64,000 nt of DNA, from assembly GCA_028622995.1 (NCBI GenBank), contig JAJQJQ010000008.1, positions 7,031,117 through 7,095,116 of the forward strand. The letters are read 5' to 3'. Below are positions 25,224 through 37,600 of this stretch, piece by piece; within the stretch, counting starts at the first letter, position 1; each line of letters opens with the position of its first letter. A program made the translations under genes and the position numbers. The stretch comes from Panagrolaimus kolymaensis (lineage: Eukaryota > Nematoda > Chromadorea > Rhabditida > Panagrolaimidae). The notes under the pieces were generated by a model. That model had not been told where the DNA came from. It did no database searches and saw nothing but the letters and a program-made list of their open reading frames with translations.

Positions 25224-26764
25224 TTAAGCGACATCATTTACATCGTCCCAATCAATGGACGTTGGGCTGCTAACAGGAGGCTTGATAATTGTACGGAAAA
25301 TCGGAAATTCCATTTCTTTCATGTATGCAGAGAGGAGATTTGTAACATTCATGTTCTTGCCATTTTCCATTTCTGCCAAGGTATCTTCAAGATGCAACTT
25401 TACAACAGCAATTGAATGAGGTTGAAGAAGTTTTTCGGATACAACAGAAACATAAGAAACCCTTTCTTGATCTTCTTCGTCGACACATTTGAAATGGTAG
25501 AGTTGAGGTGGAATAAGCAAGAGCAATGATGAAGGATAGAAGACAGAATCAAAATCAAGATCCATTACATTCATATCAGGAATATCCAAAGCTTGAACAT
25601 TGCATGTGTCATCACAGATGCTTGAGATAGTACCACGGATAAATGACTAAAAATGAAGTTATGAAAATACAATAATACACACACATAATGTATTAGCAAA
25701 ATTTCCAAAAGTGAAAAATAATAACACACATTGATACTTGGAACATGAACAACCACAGGAGAACCGCAGCTAATTCTGGAAGCATCAATCATCATTTGAG
25801 CACGAAAATCTGGTTGACGATAGCTTCGGTTGATGGTTTCTTGTAAGAAAAGAAAACGCAAAGAAGTAAAAACATCTCGAACAGCGACAGATGAGGCATT
25901 GAAAGAAGAGACAACAGTAACGAGAGTCCATTGATGTTGATACGACCATGTGTTCATTTCCCATCCTTGGAAAAGGCACTTTTCAATAGGAAGTAAAGGA
26001 AGAGTCAAAACTCTTTGAAAGAAACCAGCAACTCTTTCATCCATACAAGCAGAAAGAAGATCACGATGGATAGAGTTCATACGAGAAGTGGCTAAAAAGG
26101 CTTATGTAGATAATTAAAAAACAAAAAATAAATACTTACAAGCTCCAATGATAGCTAAACAAGGCTCCTTGTTAGATAAAATAATGACTTCAACATGATC
26201 ACCTTCTTTAAAGTAATCCATCTTTGGTAAATTAAACATTTCCACAAGTCGATCATCAGGAAGTTGACATACAAGAGAAAGGGCGACATTGTAAGGATGT
26301 TGAAAGAAGCGTTTATCAAGTTCAAAAAGTGAGCCCACTCCAACTTTTTCTTGCATACCATAATCAATGAGCAAAACATCCATTTCACGAGCTTGATTGG
26401 CATCCATAGATTTATCAGCATTATTATTGACAAGTTTGACACGAACAACACGATTCAAAGATTCCAAAAAGACTCCATAGAATTTACCAACTTTGGGATT
26501 GGAAACATGATTGGTGAGCTGATTCTTTACGCGAGGTTCATCATGAACTTTTTCAGAATAGAAATTATGAACATAATCACGTAATTCATCAAGCGTGCGA
26601 TCATCAATCTTGAGATCATCATCCATTTTGAGAACAATACCAAAGCGACTTGAAGTTGGATCAACATGTGAAAGAGTACCAATACCTCGATGAGGAATAG
26701 AAATATTGGTAAACTTGTATTGATCACCTTTGACAGAAAGCGTGAGACGAGAACGAATGTTCAT
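25224..26764 (-). CDS. Tudor-domain protein
   Basis: Exons 26764..26140, 26091..25730 and 25646..25224 (minus), 469 residues from the Met at 26764. Residues about 90-168 form a Tudor domain: VGKFYGVFLESLNRVVRVKL, then DVLLIDYGMQEKV and LFELDKRFFQHPYNVALSLVCQL, the typical extended-Tudor succession with the DYG core. A second, weaker copy lies near residues 330-365 (SFIRGTISSICDDTCNVQALDIPDMNV). Tudor proteins of this kind bind methyl-arginine partners in germ granules and small-RNA pathways. The 5' end is uncertain: a short ATG exon near 26850 ends in a phase that does not join, so I start at the first in-frame Met after the acceptor at 26766. Confidence 0.82.
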
Positions 26765-27267
26765 ACTAAAAAATAACAAAGATAAAAGGAGAATATTAAG
26801 GAATAAAAACCAACTCTTCAACAGTTGACATAGTATCATCCACCATTTTGAGAAGTACCAAGCAGAAATGTTGAACAGCAAAGATTGAGAAACAGCGTCC
26901 AAAGAGAAGCACGATGTAAAATCAGATGAAATGATTGTTGAAGAATGATGAATGAAAAGGTTTTTGCTGATTGATGAATAACCAAAAAATGGGAAGCGAA
27001 GGTTTTGCGGGTTATTGCTTATGCATTTGCGAGACAAATTTGAAAACCGCGAATTTGAAAATAGAAATTTTTTTGTTTGTTGATGAATGACAGCTTCATT
27101 TTGTTAGTTTATTAAATTTTTTAAACAAAAAATGACACTAATTTTTTTATTGTTGCTCGTAATTTGTGTATGATTCTATCAATCGGAAGATGTAGTTATA
27201 AAGTAAACGAATTTATTAACTTTGATATCATAAAATTTGAAACAAATGAAGTGTTATTATTGTACGA
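26765..27267. other. 5' region of the Tudor gene and intergenic
   Basis: Contains a possible 5' untranslated exon for the Tudor gene, including an ATG whose short frame does not join in phase. The rest is AT-rich with no other signal. Confidence 0.5.
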
Positions 27268-27729
27268 TTAATTAGGATTGACAGGAGATGCAACATCTTG
27301 AGTATTTTCTTCTTTTTCAAGTTCTCCACGACATATATCATTTTCATAAACAACAAAAGCCAAGCATGCTTCTGCAAACGTTACTCTAAAAAAAGAAAGA
27401 TTAATGTAATTGGAAAAAGATTTTAGCTTTAAAAAAACTTACTTTCGATTAGGATCAAGTGGAACAAATTTTGGAAGATTTTCATTTTTTGGATGAGGAA
27501 TTAATTTGAGTTTTGAACGAATTGATTTATAATTTTCATCATTGATTGATTCCTTTTGATATTCAGGCTTTGGATACCATTTTTCCATATCTTTATGTCG
27601 TTGTTTAGCTTCCTCTTCAGCTTCAGGCATTTCAATCATTTTAACTATTTCAATTCGATTTTGACGATAACGTTGTTCCAAAAGTTCAGCATCACGTTTT
27701 TGAATTTTTGAATAATACAATCCAACCAT
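27268..27729 (-). CDS. Unrecognised 134-aa charged protein
   Basis: Exons 27729..27443 and 27385..27268 (minus), 134 residues, joined with consensus GTAAGT and TTTTTTTAG borders. The protein is helical and charged: YYSKIQKRDAELLEQRYRQN, then EAEEEAKQRHKDMEKWYPKPEYQ, then a Pro- and Lys-rich stretch ending in FVPLDPNRK. The second exon is VTFAEACLAFVVYEND with an acidic end. No TM segment or signal peptide. The size and charge would suit a small complex subunit, for example mitochondrial or spliceosomal, but I recognise no family. Confidence 0.6.
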
Positions 27730-28600
27730 TATTACTAATAAAGAAAGATGGCAAAATCGAAAAATAAGATGTCAAAGTCAAAGTGCAAAAAATTAAAACA
27801 AAAATATTTTATTTTAAGATTTTTTATAATTTTTCTTGAGCTCATGCTATAATTTTATTCAAATTTTCTGTTTATCCTTTATTTCTGCTCACATGCTTCT
27901 GCTGCTTCTTTGAAAATTATTTACTAAAAATTTTATTCCTGCAAATCAAAATCTTCAATGGATATTTTTCTATCATTGATATTATCATTATTATAGCATT
28001 TTTTTTATTTACTTTTAATGAAGTCATAGATTGAATGAAAATCGGGAGCAAATTCATAGTAATTACTCATCAACGACGTCATTTTATTTTTTCAAAAATA
28101 AAAAAGCTTTCATTTGACATTGATCGAAGGAAAAAAAGGAGTAAAAAGGAAGGTAATGTTATTTTTGTCGATGTTAGTGGTTCAGGAAAAGAGCAAAGTC
28201 TTTGACACCGGAGTAAAAAAAAATAAATGTCTCAGGCATTTTTCAAAAACGAAAGAAAGCAACCGCAAATGCTCTTTTAAACACATGCATCAATGTTTTT
28301 TTCTTCTTCTCCATCTCCTCCTCATGGGTTAGCAGCTAATCTTGCGGAAACTGCCAAAGGGCGGATAGCGTTTTTCTTTTTTGCGTTTTTAAAAACCACG
28401 TTTTTTTTTGCTTTTCGAAAAAAATAAGTTGCTGCAATTTTTGGACTCCAGAGATTTACGAAGCAGTCGATTGTTTGGGTTCTTTTTTGCTTCTTTGGTA
28501 TTTATTGTTTTCATATTGTTTCAAAAAGTTGCAAAGCCGCCCAATTGTCTCCAAAAATAAAATTGTATAAAAAACCTTAAATAAAAAACAAGCAACCTCC
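27730..28600. other. Intergenic, no supported gene
   Basis: Divergent spacer between the 134-aa protein and the proposed calpain first exon; AT-rich. The one plus-strand open frame near 28.1-28.3 kb lacks splice support. Confidence 0.5.
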
Positions 28601-31600
28601 ATGTTGTGTGGTTTACTTGCCACAAGGTGAGTCCTTCTTCTTCTTTCATATTTTTTGTTTGGAAACCGTTTGCTTTAAACAAAATTTGTTTGTTCGTTCA
28701 CAATAATAAGCAACTGTGAAAATTGCTTTATTGACTTTTTCCATTATCGAAAAAAGCGTTTGAAGTCAGCGTAACAAATAATTTTCTGTTGGTTTTTATT
28801 TTGAAAGTTGTTAAAAATGTGTGTTTAAAACTATAATAAGCTTTCCTCAATTCTTGTGATCAGTCTTGAAACCCAGCGTTTTAAATTACCTTTCAAACTT
28901 TGATTTTTTTCTAAATTTTGATAATAAAGAAATCGTTTTTATTAAATAAATTATTTTAATTCAAGGTTTTGGAAACTTAAAATGGGGATTAAATATAAAA
29001 TTTCTTTATTAGTCAAGAAGTGTCATTGTTGCTATAATTCGGAATAAAATTCTTTCCTCTTTGGCTTCTCAATTTTTTTTTATTATAACTATTCATCAAC
29101 TTTTCGCATTCTTTAAAAATATGGTACTCACCTCCAATTTGGCCTAAAACTGCTTTTAATATTATTGCAAAAAAAAAAAGTAAGAAGTTCTTGAGAAATT
29201 CAAAATTGTCTCTTATTATATTTTGTTTACATCTAAAATCACAAAAGAGGCAACCAATGGAAAGACAAATTATAGTTTTTCTTTCTTTTGTTCATTTTTT
29301 TAAATCAATGTCCAGCCATAAAAATATTGTAAAATAATCGCAAATAACACTTTTTTCGTTGCCTCTTATTTTTTGAATGTTCTTTTTTTGTCGCTTTTAT
29401 TATTTTTGATAGAATAACAAAACTGTTTTATTTAATTTTTTGGCAGGCAGCAGCAATCCCTTTTGATCAATAAAAAAGATTTAAAGCTAATGTATTTATT
29501 TTTTGATTAGCTCAAAAAAGACGTTAAAGCGTTTGCTGCATTTTTTAAACAACACGAGTTTAGTCCTCTGTCAAAGTCAATGGTATTCGGCATTTATCGC
29601 CGCGACATTTATCGCCGACGAACATATATCGCCGATTCATGATTTTTTGTAGACATTTATCGCCGGTGATACATTTATCGCCGGACATTTATCGCCGCTT
29701 AACATTTATCGCCGACCGACATTTATCGCCGGACATTTATCGCCGACGTTATATTTTCCAAGGAATATATTATTCCAAAAGGGTTAATAAAATTAATTTT
29801 TTATTTACCACAAACTTTTTGCTTTTTTTTAAAGTTAATATTTAAATTATTTTATTCTTTTTTTTTCAAATGTAAATACAAATATAAGGCAAATATTTAA
29901 AACATAAAAAAAGAAGCAGAAAAAAGTATTTTTGATAAATTGGAATATATCCTATTGGTAACATTGTTGTAATTTTTGCTTTTGATCTGCTAAAATATAT
30001 ATAAAGACTTTGTGTGATGCCAGGTAAAGCAAATAACTTATTAAGAGTTTTGTGGCGGCGGCAATTGGTAGGGGTAGTCATCGAAATCATCAAATCTTGG
30101 TGCAAAATATGGGTTAGATAAATTTAGCGTCAACTGTTCATTTTGGATAAAATCTCCTCTGCCCATTTCAATGTCAACCTCGTTTTGATGAATTGGGGCT
30201 TCATCAAAATTTTGCTCTTGTTGATATTGTTGAAACGGTGGTTGATAGATATTATTAATATTATGGTTCTGCAATTGTTCAACAACAGGAATTCCTGGCT
30301 GATAATTGCTTTGTTGAATATTTTGTGAAACAACATTATTTTGTACTGCTAAGTTTCTTATTAGTTGTGGATTTTGCATCGGATCTTCATTTTGAGAGTA
30401 AGGATAATGTTGCTGATTAACTGGATTTCTAATTAAAGGTTGGGATACACTTCTTTCAATTTGTCTCCTCTGCATAGGTTGTTGCTGCATTTGATTTAGT
30501 TGATGCTGCAAATTTTGTATAGGTGCAATTGGACGTGGTTGAAATGGAGGAATTGGAGGAAGTGGAAGCTCTGGAAGCTGTGTAAGTGGGGGATTTTCCT
30601 AAAAATTTGGTTTATATAAATATTATTGTAATTTAATCCTACTTGAAGTCGAATATTAAATTCAAAATCTCTATTAGTTTGATTATTAGCCCTTGGTGTG
30701 CTATGTAAGCAAACATGTCGGCAAAATTTTAATAATGTTTCCATTTGAATTGGACGTCGAGCATTATATTCAATAGTTATTAAATCAGTTGCTCGTATAA
30801 TTGAAGCTTCAGAGCGTCTAAGCATTGAATGTCTCATTAACAATTCTGTTCCATAATTGGATTTATCAAACTCAATTGCACTCTGTGAAAGTATATCTTT
30901 TATACTATGAAAAGCAAAAGCAAATTCTGGGCGATTTCTAAAAGTTATTAAACCATTAATGTTTCATTTTTAATTTACTTACTGAGGAATCAATGTTCTT
31001 AAAGCATTGTGAAAACCTTCTGCAATATTTGTTGTTCTAATGCCACCTTTTCCATAAAAGTTTACCATTGCCATTTTTCCTAACCAAAAATTGTTAAAAT
31101 AAAGCATAAATGTATCGAGAGTATATTGGTTTTGTTGAGGTACAAAAGGAATATTTTCTGGTAAGAAAAGATAACCAATTACTCTATTTTGTAACATGGG
31201 AGGGAGATGACATGAACCTATAATATTATAAAAAATGAATATATAAGTCTTTTTTAAACTTTTCACCTAAAAGTTCATGAATCCATTTTTGAATTTCAGC
31301 ATTTCCCATAAGAGCTTGTCCCATTTTTGAAGTAATATTCTGGAAATATAAATTATATGTACATGATTTTTTAAAATTTTTTTTTTACTTTATAAAAATG
31401 AAAATAACATGAATGAAGAGTCCACTCCGGAAATGTTTCTCGCATTGCTGCAAAAGCTGCCTCTTCATGATCAAAATGACAAACTTTAGGTCGACCAATA
31501 TCACCAAATTCACTAACAAGTTCATTCCTAATAGTTGTAAACAAGCGGGTATAAGTAGGAATATCTTTGTTTGGTAAAAATGCAATTCCTAAATGAAAAA

Positions 31601-34600
31601 AATAATTTTACTTTTTAATATAGTAATGTTAATCTTACCAACTACAAAGTTTCTAGAGTGATCCGGCAGATTGTGATATGATGCATGCATAGTATAAACT
31701 TGCTCAAAACCAGCAGGTCGAACACGAAAAGTTCCATCAAAAATTAAATCAGTTGCATCATGAATAGTATGTAAATTAATATGATCCATCATAATTACAA
31801 ATGGTCGGTCATTCTCTTCTTCAGCAGCATATCGCACAATTAAATTTCTATTAATATGTGGCACGCAAATGGGTGAATGCTAAAACAAATTTTTATAGCC
31901 TTTTTTTTCAAACAAAAAATTACCTTTAAAGATTCTGGTATGTTTTTAGGATTCATTGTACCAGGTCGAGTGTGTGCTGCATTTAATCTCAAAACTCTTT
32001 TAACCTTAGGAGCAGCTGGTAGTTCACGAGCAATGGCTAGGCCATGAATTGGATTTTCACGAAGAATTTGAGAATTTAATTGGCTGTAACTAATTGACGG
32101 AGCTGTTGGATTTTCTCTTTGCTTTTTAGCGTATTTATTTAACAGATACCAATATTTTTTTAAATTTGAATTGATTTTAGAATCGATGATGAGAAATAAA
32201 AATTGAGAAGAATGAAGAAAATGTAAAGCAGATGGAATTGTTAAAATTATAATTTCAAAAGTTGTTTTTAACTACTAAACTGTATGCTTTTGAATGAGTA
32301 AGACTGATGAAAATTTATTCAATCAAGAAATAACAAAACAAAAAATAAAAAAGCTGACAATATTGAAAAAGTGATAAATGAAGAAACATAAAAATGAAGA
32401 AAAGAACATGAAAATTAAAACATTTTGCTGCACACAGAATCATCACCAAGAAGATCTTTATATTGTTGAAGTTTGAAGTGGAGTAACTTTGATGTTCATT
32501 GGAAGATCTCTTGGTGAAAAATCTGCGATGGAATCATCTTCAAAATTTGGATTGAGAAAGACGCCTTGTGTGACGACTTCAACTTGATGATAAATGTAAT
32601 AAGTAAATGAGGCATATAAAAATGCGAAGAACAAATGGATAGTCATCAAAGCAATGCACCAGTTTCTCAAAATGTTTTCGTCTAAAAATTTTGGAAAAAA
32701 ATGTAAATATGGTGTTTGAAAACCACACTTACTATCATTGATGATAAAATCACAATCATCGGTACAATCTTCTGGATACTTGATAATATCGTTTGTGAAG
32801 AATGGATGAATGATATTGTTGATGTTTGAATTATCCATAATTAGACAGTAAAAACTGTATCCAGACAAAATGACCATAATCAAGCTTAATAAAAGCTGAA
32901 AATAATCGTAGGTAAAAATTTAGTTCAAAGAATAAATGCGATTAAGAATCATAGTAAAATTAAAGACTAACCGAGTTATAAATAACCCAAAACTGTAAAT
33001 TTCTTTGAGGCTTCGATGAACAGTGAAGCATTATTGATGATAGCAAATGTGGAAAAATAAGAATTGGAAGGATGAAAAATGATGGATTGAAAATTGAAAG
33101 GAACAAGCCATAACACATCAACAAAGCATCGATTGAAATTGCAGTAAAGAGAACGATAGCCATTTTTTGAGATTTCTAATCAGCACCAAAGATATTTGAT
33201 AAGACTGATTAGAATCTAATGGCTCTTCTTATTTAAAAGTCAAAATTTATAGAGGTGTTAAAATATATAAATAAAGGTGACAAATGCTTTATTTCTTCTC
33301 TTTGAGGCTATGAGGTCACACATTTTTGCGTTAAGGTCACCAACTTTTATTTGCCGCCAACTTTTATTTTTGTTGTTGATGAAATTATTGAAAAAATATA
33401 AAAATTTGAAAGAAATAATTTATAAAAAAGGTATAAATAGAAAAAACAGTAAATATGGTTGCATCGGGGCTTTAAAACAGAATAATTCTAGGTTTTGTAT
33501 TTGAAAAATCATTAGAGCAGCTAAGATTTTCTTTTGTTTCTTTTATTTCCATTGAATCGTGAAGAACCAATAGGCCATTTATTTCAAATTCATCCGTAGT
33601 TTGGAGTAAACTATCTTTTTGCTTTTCATTCTTCTTTCGAAAAATGTTAAAAGGTTGATAAATCTTTTTACATGCATCAATGCGAACTATGCATTGTTTA
33701 GGTACAAATTTCACAAATTCATATTCATCAAATTCGTTTTCTTTAATGTTAAAATCAATCCACTTTTCTTTAGGTATTTGTGAATTATATAACAACGAGA
33801 AAAGTAATTGCTTAGTATTTGAAAACCAAATTTTTTCATCTTCGCAGAATTTTGTATGACTAAATATTACTTTAATTCATAATTATTTAAAACTTAATTT
33901 CCTCATAATCTTACACTTTGTTTAATAATTCTGAAACACTACTTGCAGTTTCGCCAAGTTCTGCAGAAATTTTTCTTTTAAATAAATCTTCCACTTTGTC
34001 CTTATAATTCGAAGGTCTTAATCTTAAAAACAAATTTAATGTTAATCTTCAGTATAATAGTTATAAACAACCTTTTTGACATATCACTAATAGCATATTC
34101 TATGTTCAGATCCGAAGAAACAATATTGCTCTCTTTTATAATGTAATCTGTTTCATTTGAAGTTTGGAAGTTATTAACAGAAAAATCATAGTTTACTGGA
34201 ATATTTTGAGAATCACAAATACTAACAAAAAATTCCAATAAATTTAAAGAGATAACCTTAGAATATTGAATACTTTGAACGCTATAGGCAAACAAATTCT
34301 TTACTTTTGAACTTCTTCCAAAACGAACAGCAACATTGACATCTTTAGTTGCTGCTAAGGTTAGAAAAATATTTAAATATATTAGGATCTTCATTAGTTT
34401 TTGTACAACTTTTAATACTATCGATAACTTCTTGGCAGCCACAAATATGGATTAAAAGATTGATACTTCAATAGTTTTTTTATCGAAAAAAAATAAATGA
34501 GAGAATAAAACGCCTTTATTTTTTAACGAGAGTATGATGATTGAGGTCAATCTTTCAGTAAAAATAATAACAATAAAAATATCCTAAAGCTTTAATTGAT

Positions 34601-37600
34601 TGGCTGGACCGTTATCATAATTTCTTTCCATAATAATAAACAACTTTAATGAAGCCTTTTATATTTCTTTTTTGTTTCCATACCATTTTTTTATCAATAT
34701 ATTTACTATCAATTTTCTTGAGCATAAAGTTTGGGAGTTACTGAATTTGTTTTTATTTGTTGATGATTATTGCAATGGCTGGAAATTTGATAGAAATTTC
34801 ATTTTGGAATACACCTGCTTATTATGGTTCAGTGATTGAAACTCCAATAATGTTAGAAAATAATGCTCGTTTGAATTTATTATTTCGAACACTTTTTTTA
34901 ACAACGTGTTATTCAACTTTAAATATGGAAGTGGAACATAAAGTTGTCGCTCCCAATTTCCGCAGTGATCCCAATCAATATTTGAAGGAAGCATGGGATT
35001 TTCGACGAAGACCAAATGCAACAGAGTAATATTTTTCAAATTTTTTGTTACAACATACATGTTTACTTTCAGGTTTGATAAGAAGTGGAATAGAAGCCAT
35101 AACCATTACAATAAAATGGTAAATGCATTTGAAAACATTGTTGAGAATTTGTTACTACCTTCACAATTTACTTTTGTTGAGAATTATCCAAGTGGACTAT
35201 TGTTAAAACAAATTATAAAATGTCAAAGAATTAGTGGAGGAGCTAATAATTATATTATTAATACAATCGGAGAAAAAAATGAATTATATAATAGCCAATT
35301 ACTCGACCAATTTAAAATTATTGGCTACATTGATAGGCCTTTAAAAAACTATGGTCAAAAACAACCATGGGAATTTCAATTTTTTAATTCAGAAACAACT
35401 GTTAATGAATACCACGCTGAAGTAAATATTTTGGATGGTTATGTCCATCATAAAGCATAATTTGTTTATAAATCCACTTACTTACTGGCTGCTTTGGTTT
35501 TAATCATTTAGTTGAACTTTATCAATAAAAAAATATATATATAAGATTACATAACAACATAGGGTCTTTATTATAAACATTTTTAATATATATATAAAAA
35601 CATTAAACCGTTTAAAAAAAAATCGGCGATAAATGTCGCATGGCGATAAATGATCGGCGATATATGCTCGGCGATAAATGTAGCTCGGCGATAAATGTAT
35701 CGTCGGCGATAAATGCTCATAAAAATTTATAAATCAGCGATAAATGCTCGTCGGCGATAAATGTCGCGGCGATAAATTCCTATAATCAAAGTCAATGGTC
35801 ATAAATGTGCTTCTTTCATACACTCCGTTTTCTTTCCTTTTAGCCTTAGGAGTAATAAAAAAAAGTTTTATGGCAAAAGTTTTGTGTTTGGAAAAAGCAA
35901 TGGCCGCGGTTTTATTGATTCTCTATTCAACCTTCAAACTTTTTTTTGATTGTAATCAAGTTTATTTTTTTTGCATCCAATATTTTTTTTTTGCGCAACA
36001 CAAAAATTTGTACACAGGCATACATTATTTTTCTTTGCTGGCTGAAATTTTTATAAACAACAATAAAAATAAATTACTTTTTTGCGTTCATTTTTTCTTT
36101 CGTTTTTTTCCTTGTTGATTGTTTTTGTTGTCTCAGCGGTGAGCTCGTCCTTCATTGGCCGCATTTTTTTGTTTTGGTTTTGACTTGTGTTTTTTCGAAG
36201 ATGTAAAAATCTCACTTGTATATTGATTTTCATTTTGAGGCATTTTTTGAAAATAAGTTTTTTTTAATTCAATTCCTTTTTTAGTCCTTTTGCTTGTTGT
36301 TCATCAACTGAAGCAGTTGGAGAAAGTCGCGACACAACCCCAGTGAAACAGTTTTCAAAACCTGAGGAAGCAACAGTTGCAATAAGTGAACCTCATCGAA
36401 CAATCAGAGTTAAATCCACAGCAGTGCAACCCATAGGTGTGGCACCAATTGCAAGCCCAGAAGAAGAAATCAAAGTTCGAACGGTTCGATCTATTGAATC
36501 CGCAAATATGGGAGATAACGTTGAAGAAGAATTTAAAAAGGTTGAACTTAAAGAAGATCAATTTAATGGTTTAATTGGAAACATCGCAGGAAATTTAATT
36601 AAAGATAAAGTTGGCGGCGGTGTTGCTGGTGATATTTTGGGAGGATTAGCTGGAAAATTCCTTTCTGGTGGTGATGATAGTGGTGGTGGCCGCGGAGGCG
36701 GAGGTGGTGGTGGCGGAGATATTGGAAATATCATTGGTAAATTTTTTAAGATATTTTTTTTCGTAGAATATATTAATTGACTTTAAGGTGGATTAATGGG
36801 TGGCGGTGGAAATCGCGGCGGAGGATCCAGCAGTGGTGGGCCTGGCGGCGGAAGTTATGGAGGCTATGATGCTGGAGCCAATCAAGGTGGTGGTGGAAGT
36901 ATGCATAGTTTTTATATAATTTTTTCTTCTTCAAAATTTTGATATTCAGGTAACTTTGGTGATATTATTGGTGGCCTCATGGGTGGAGGAGGAAATCGAG
37001 GTGGTGGAGGAGGTAATAGCGGCGGTGGCGGCGGTGATATTGGAAACCTCATTGGTATATTTTCCATTCATTTTAATTCCGTTTTTATCATTGAACATTA
37101 CAGGTGGATTAATCGGTGGAGGTGGAAATAATAGTGGCGGCGGTGGTGGTGGAGGCAATAATCCCAGCGGTGGAGGAGGAGGCGGTGGAAAAAGCGGTGG
37201 CTTTGATATTGGCTCCCTCATTGGTAACCTAGTTGGTGGAAACACTGGTGGTAAATATGCTGGTGGTGGACCAAATACTCAAAATAGCTTCCTCACCGGC
37301 GGTGTTTGTGATATGATTGGAAATGTCATTGGTGAAGCCGCTCATAAATTTCTTGGAGTTGATGCTGGCACTGGAAAGATTATTGGCGCTGTCGCTGGTA
37401 ATATGATCTTTAACCTTGGTGGTAAAGATAACAAGCTAGGAAATATTGGAAAAATTATTCTTGACAACATTATCAGTGGCAAATTCCGTCGTGATACTGA
37501 TCCATTCGTTCGCCCAACACCTGGTCCAACTCCAGGTCCTCCACGTAAAACTGGCCCAATTCAAGATTTTTATGGCCTTAGAGATGAATGCCTTCAAAAT

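Larger units (their letters stand above)
29585..35785. mobile_element. Mutator-like (MULE) DNA transposon with extra genes
   Basis: A 6.2-kb element bounded by inverted terminal arrays of CATTTATCGCCG and by 14-base direct repeats. It holds a MULE transposase gene with all splice sites and the DDE triad intact, plus three further genes: a four-TM protein and a secreted protein on the minus strand, and a 216-aa protein on the plus strand. The outer 30 bases of the two ends are identical apart from the extreme tips, suggesting recent movement. It lies in the first intron of the calpain gene if exon 1 is correctly placed. Confidence 0.85.

Noticed and set aside
26820..26850. Short ATG exon (MVDDTMSTVEEL) upstream of the Tudor gene
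   Set aside because: Its only good donor leaves a phase that does not join the next exon in frame; may be untranslated leader.
29590..29748. Regularly spaced short repeats resembling a CRISPR array
   Set aside because: Units are 12 bases with 2-6-base spacers, occur in inverted orientation at both ends of a MULE, and the genome is eukaryotic; they are transposon termini.
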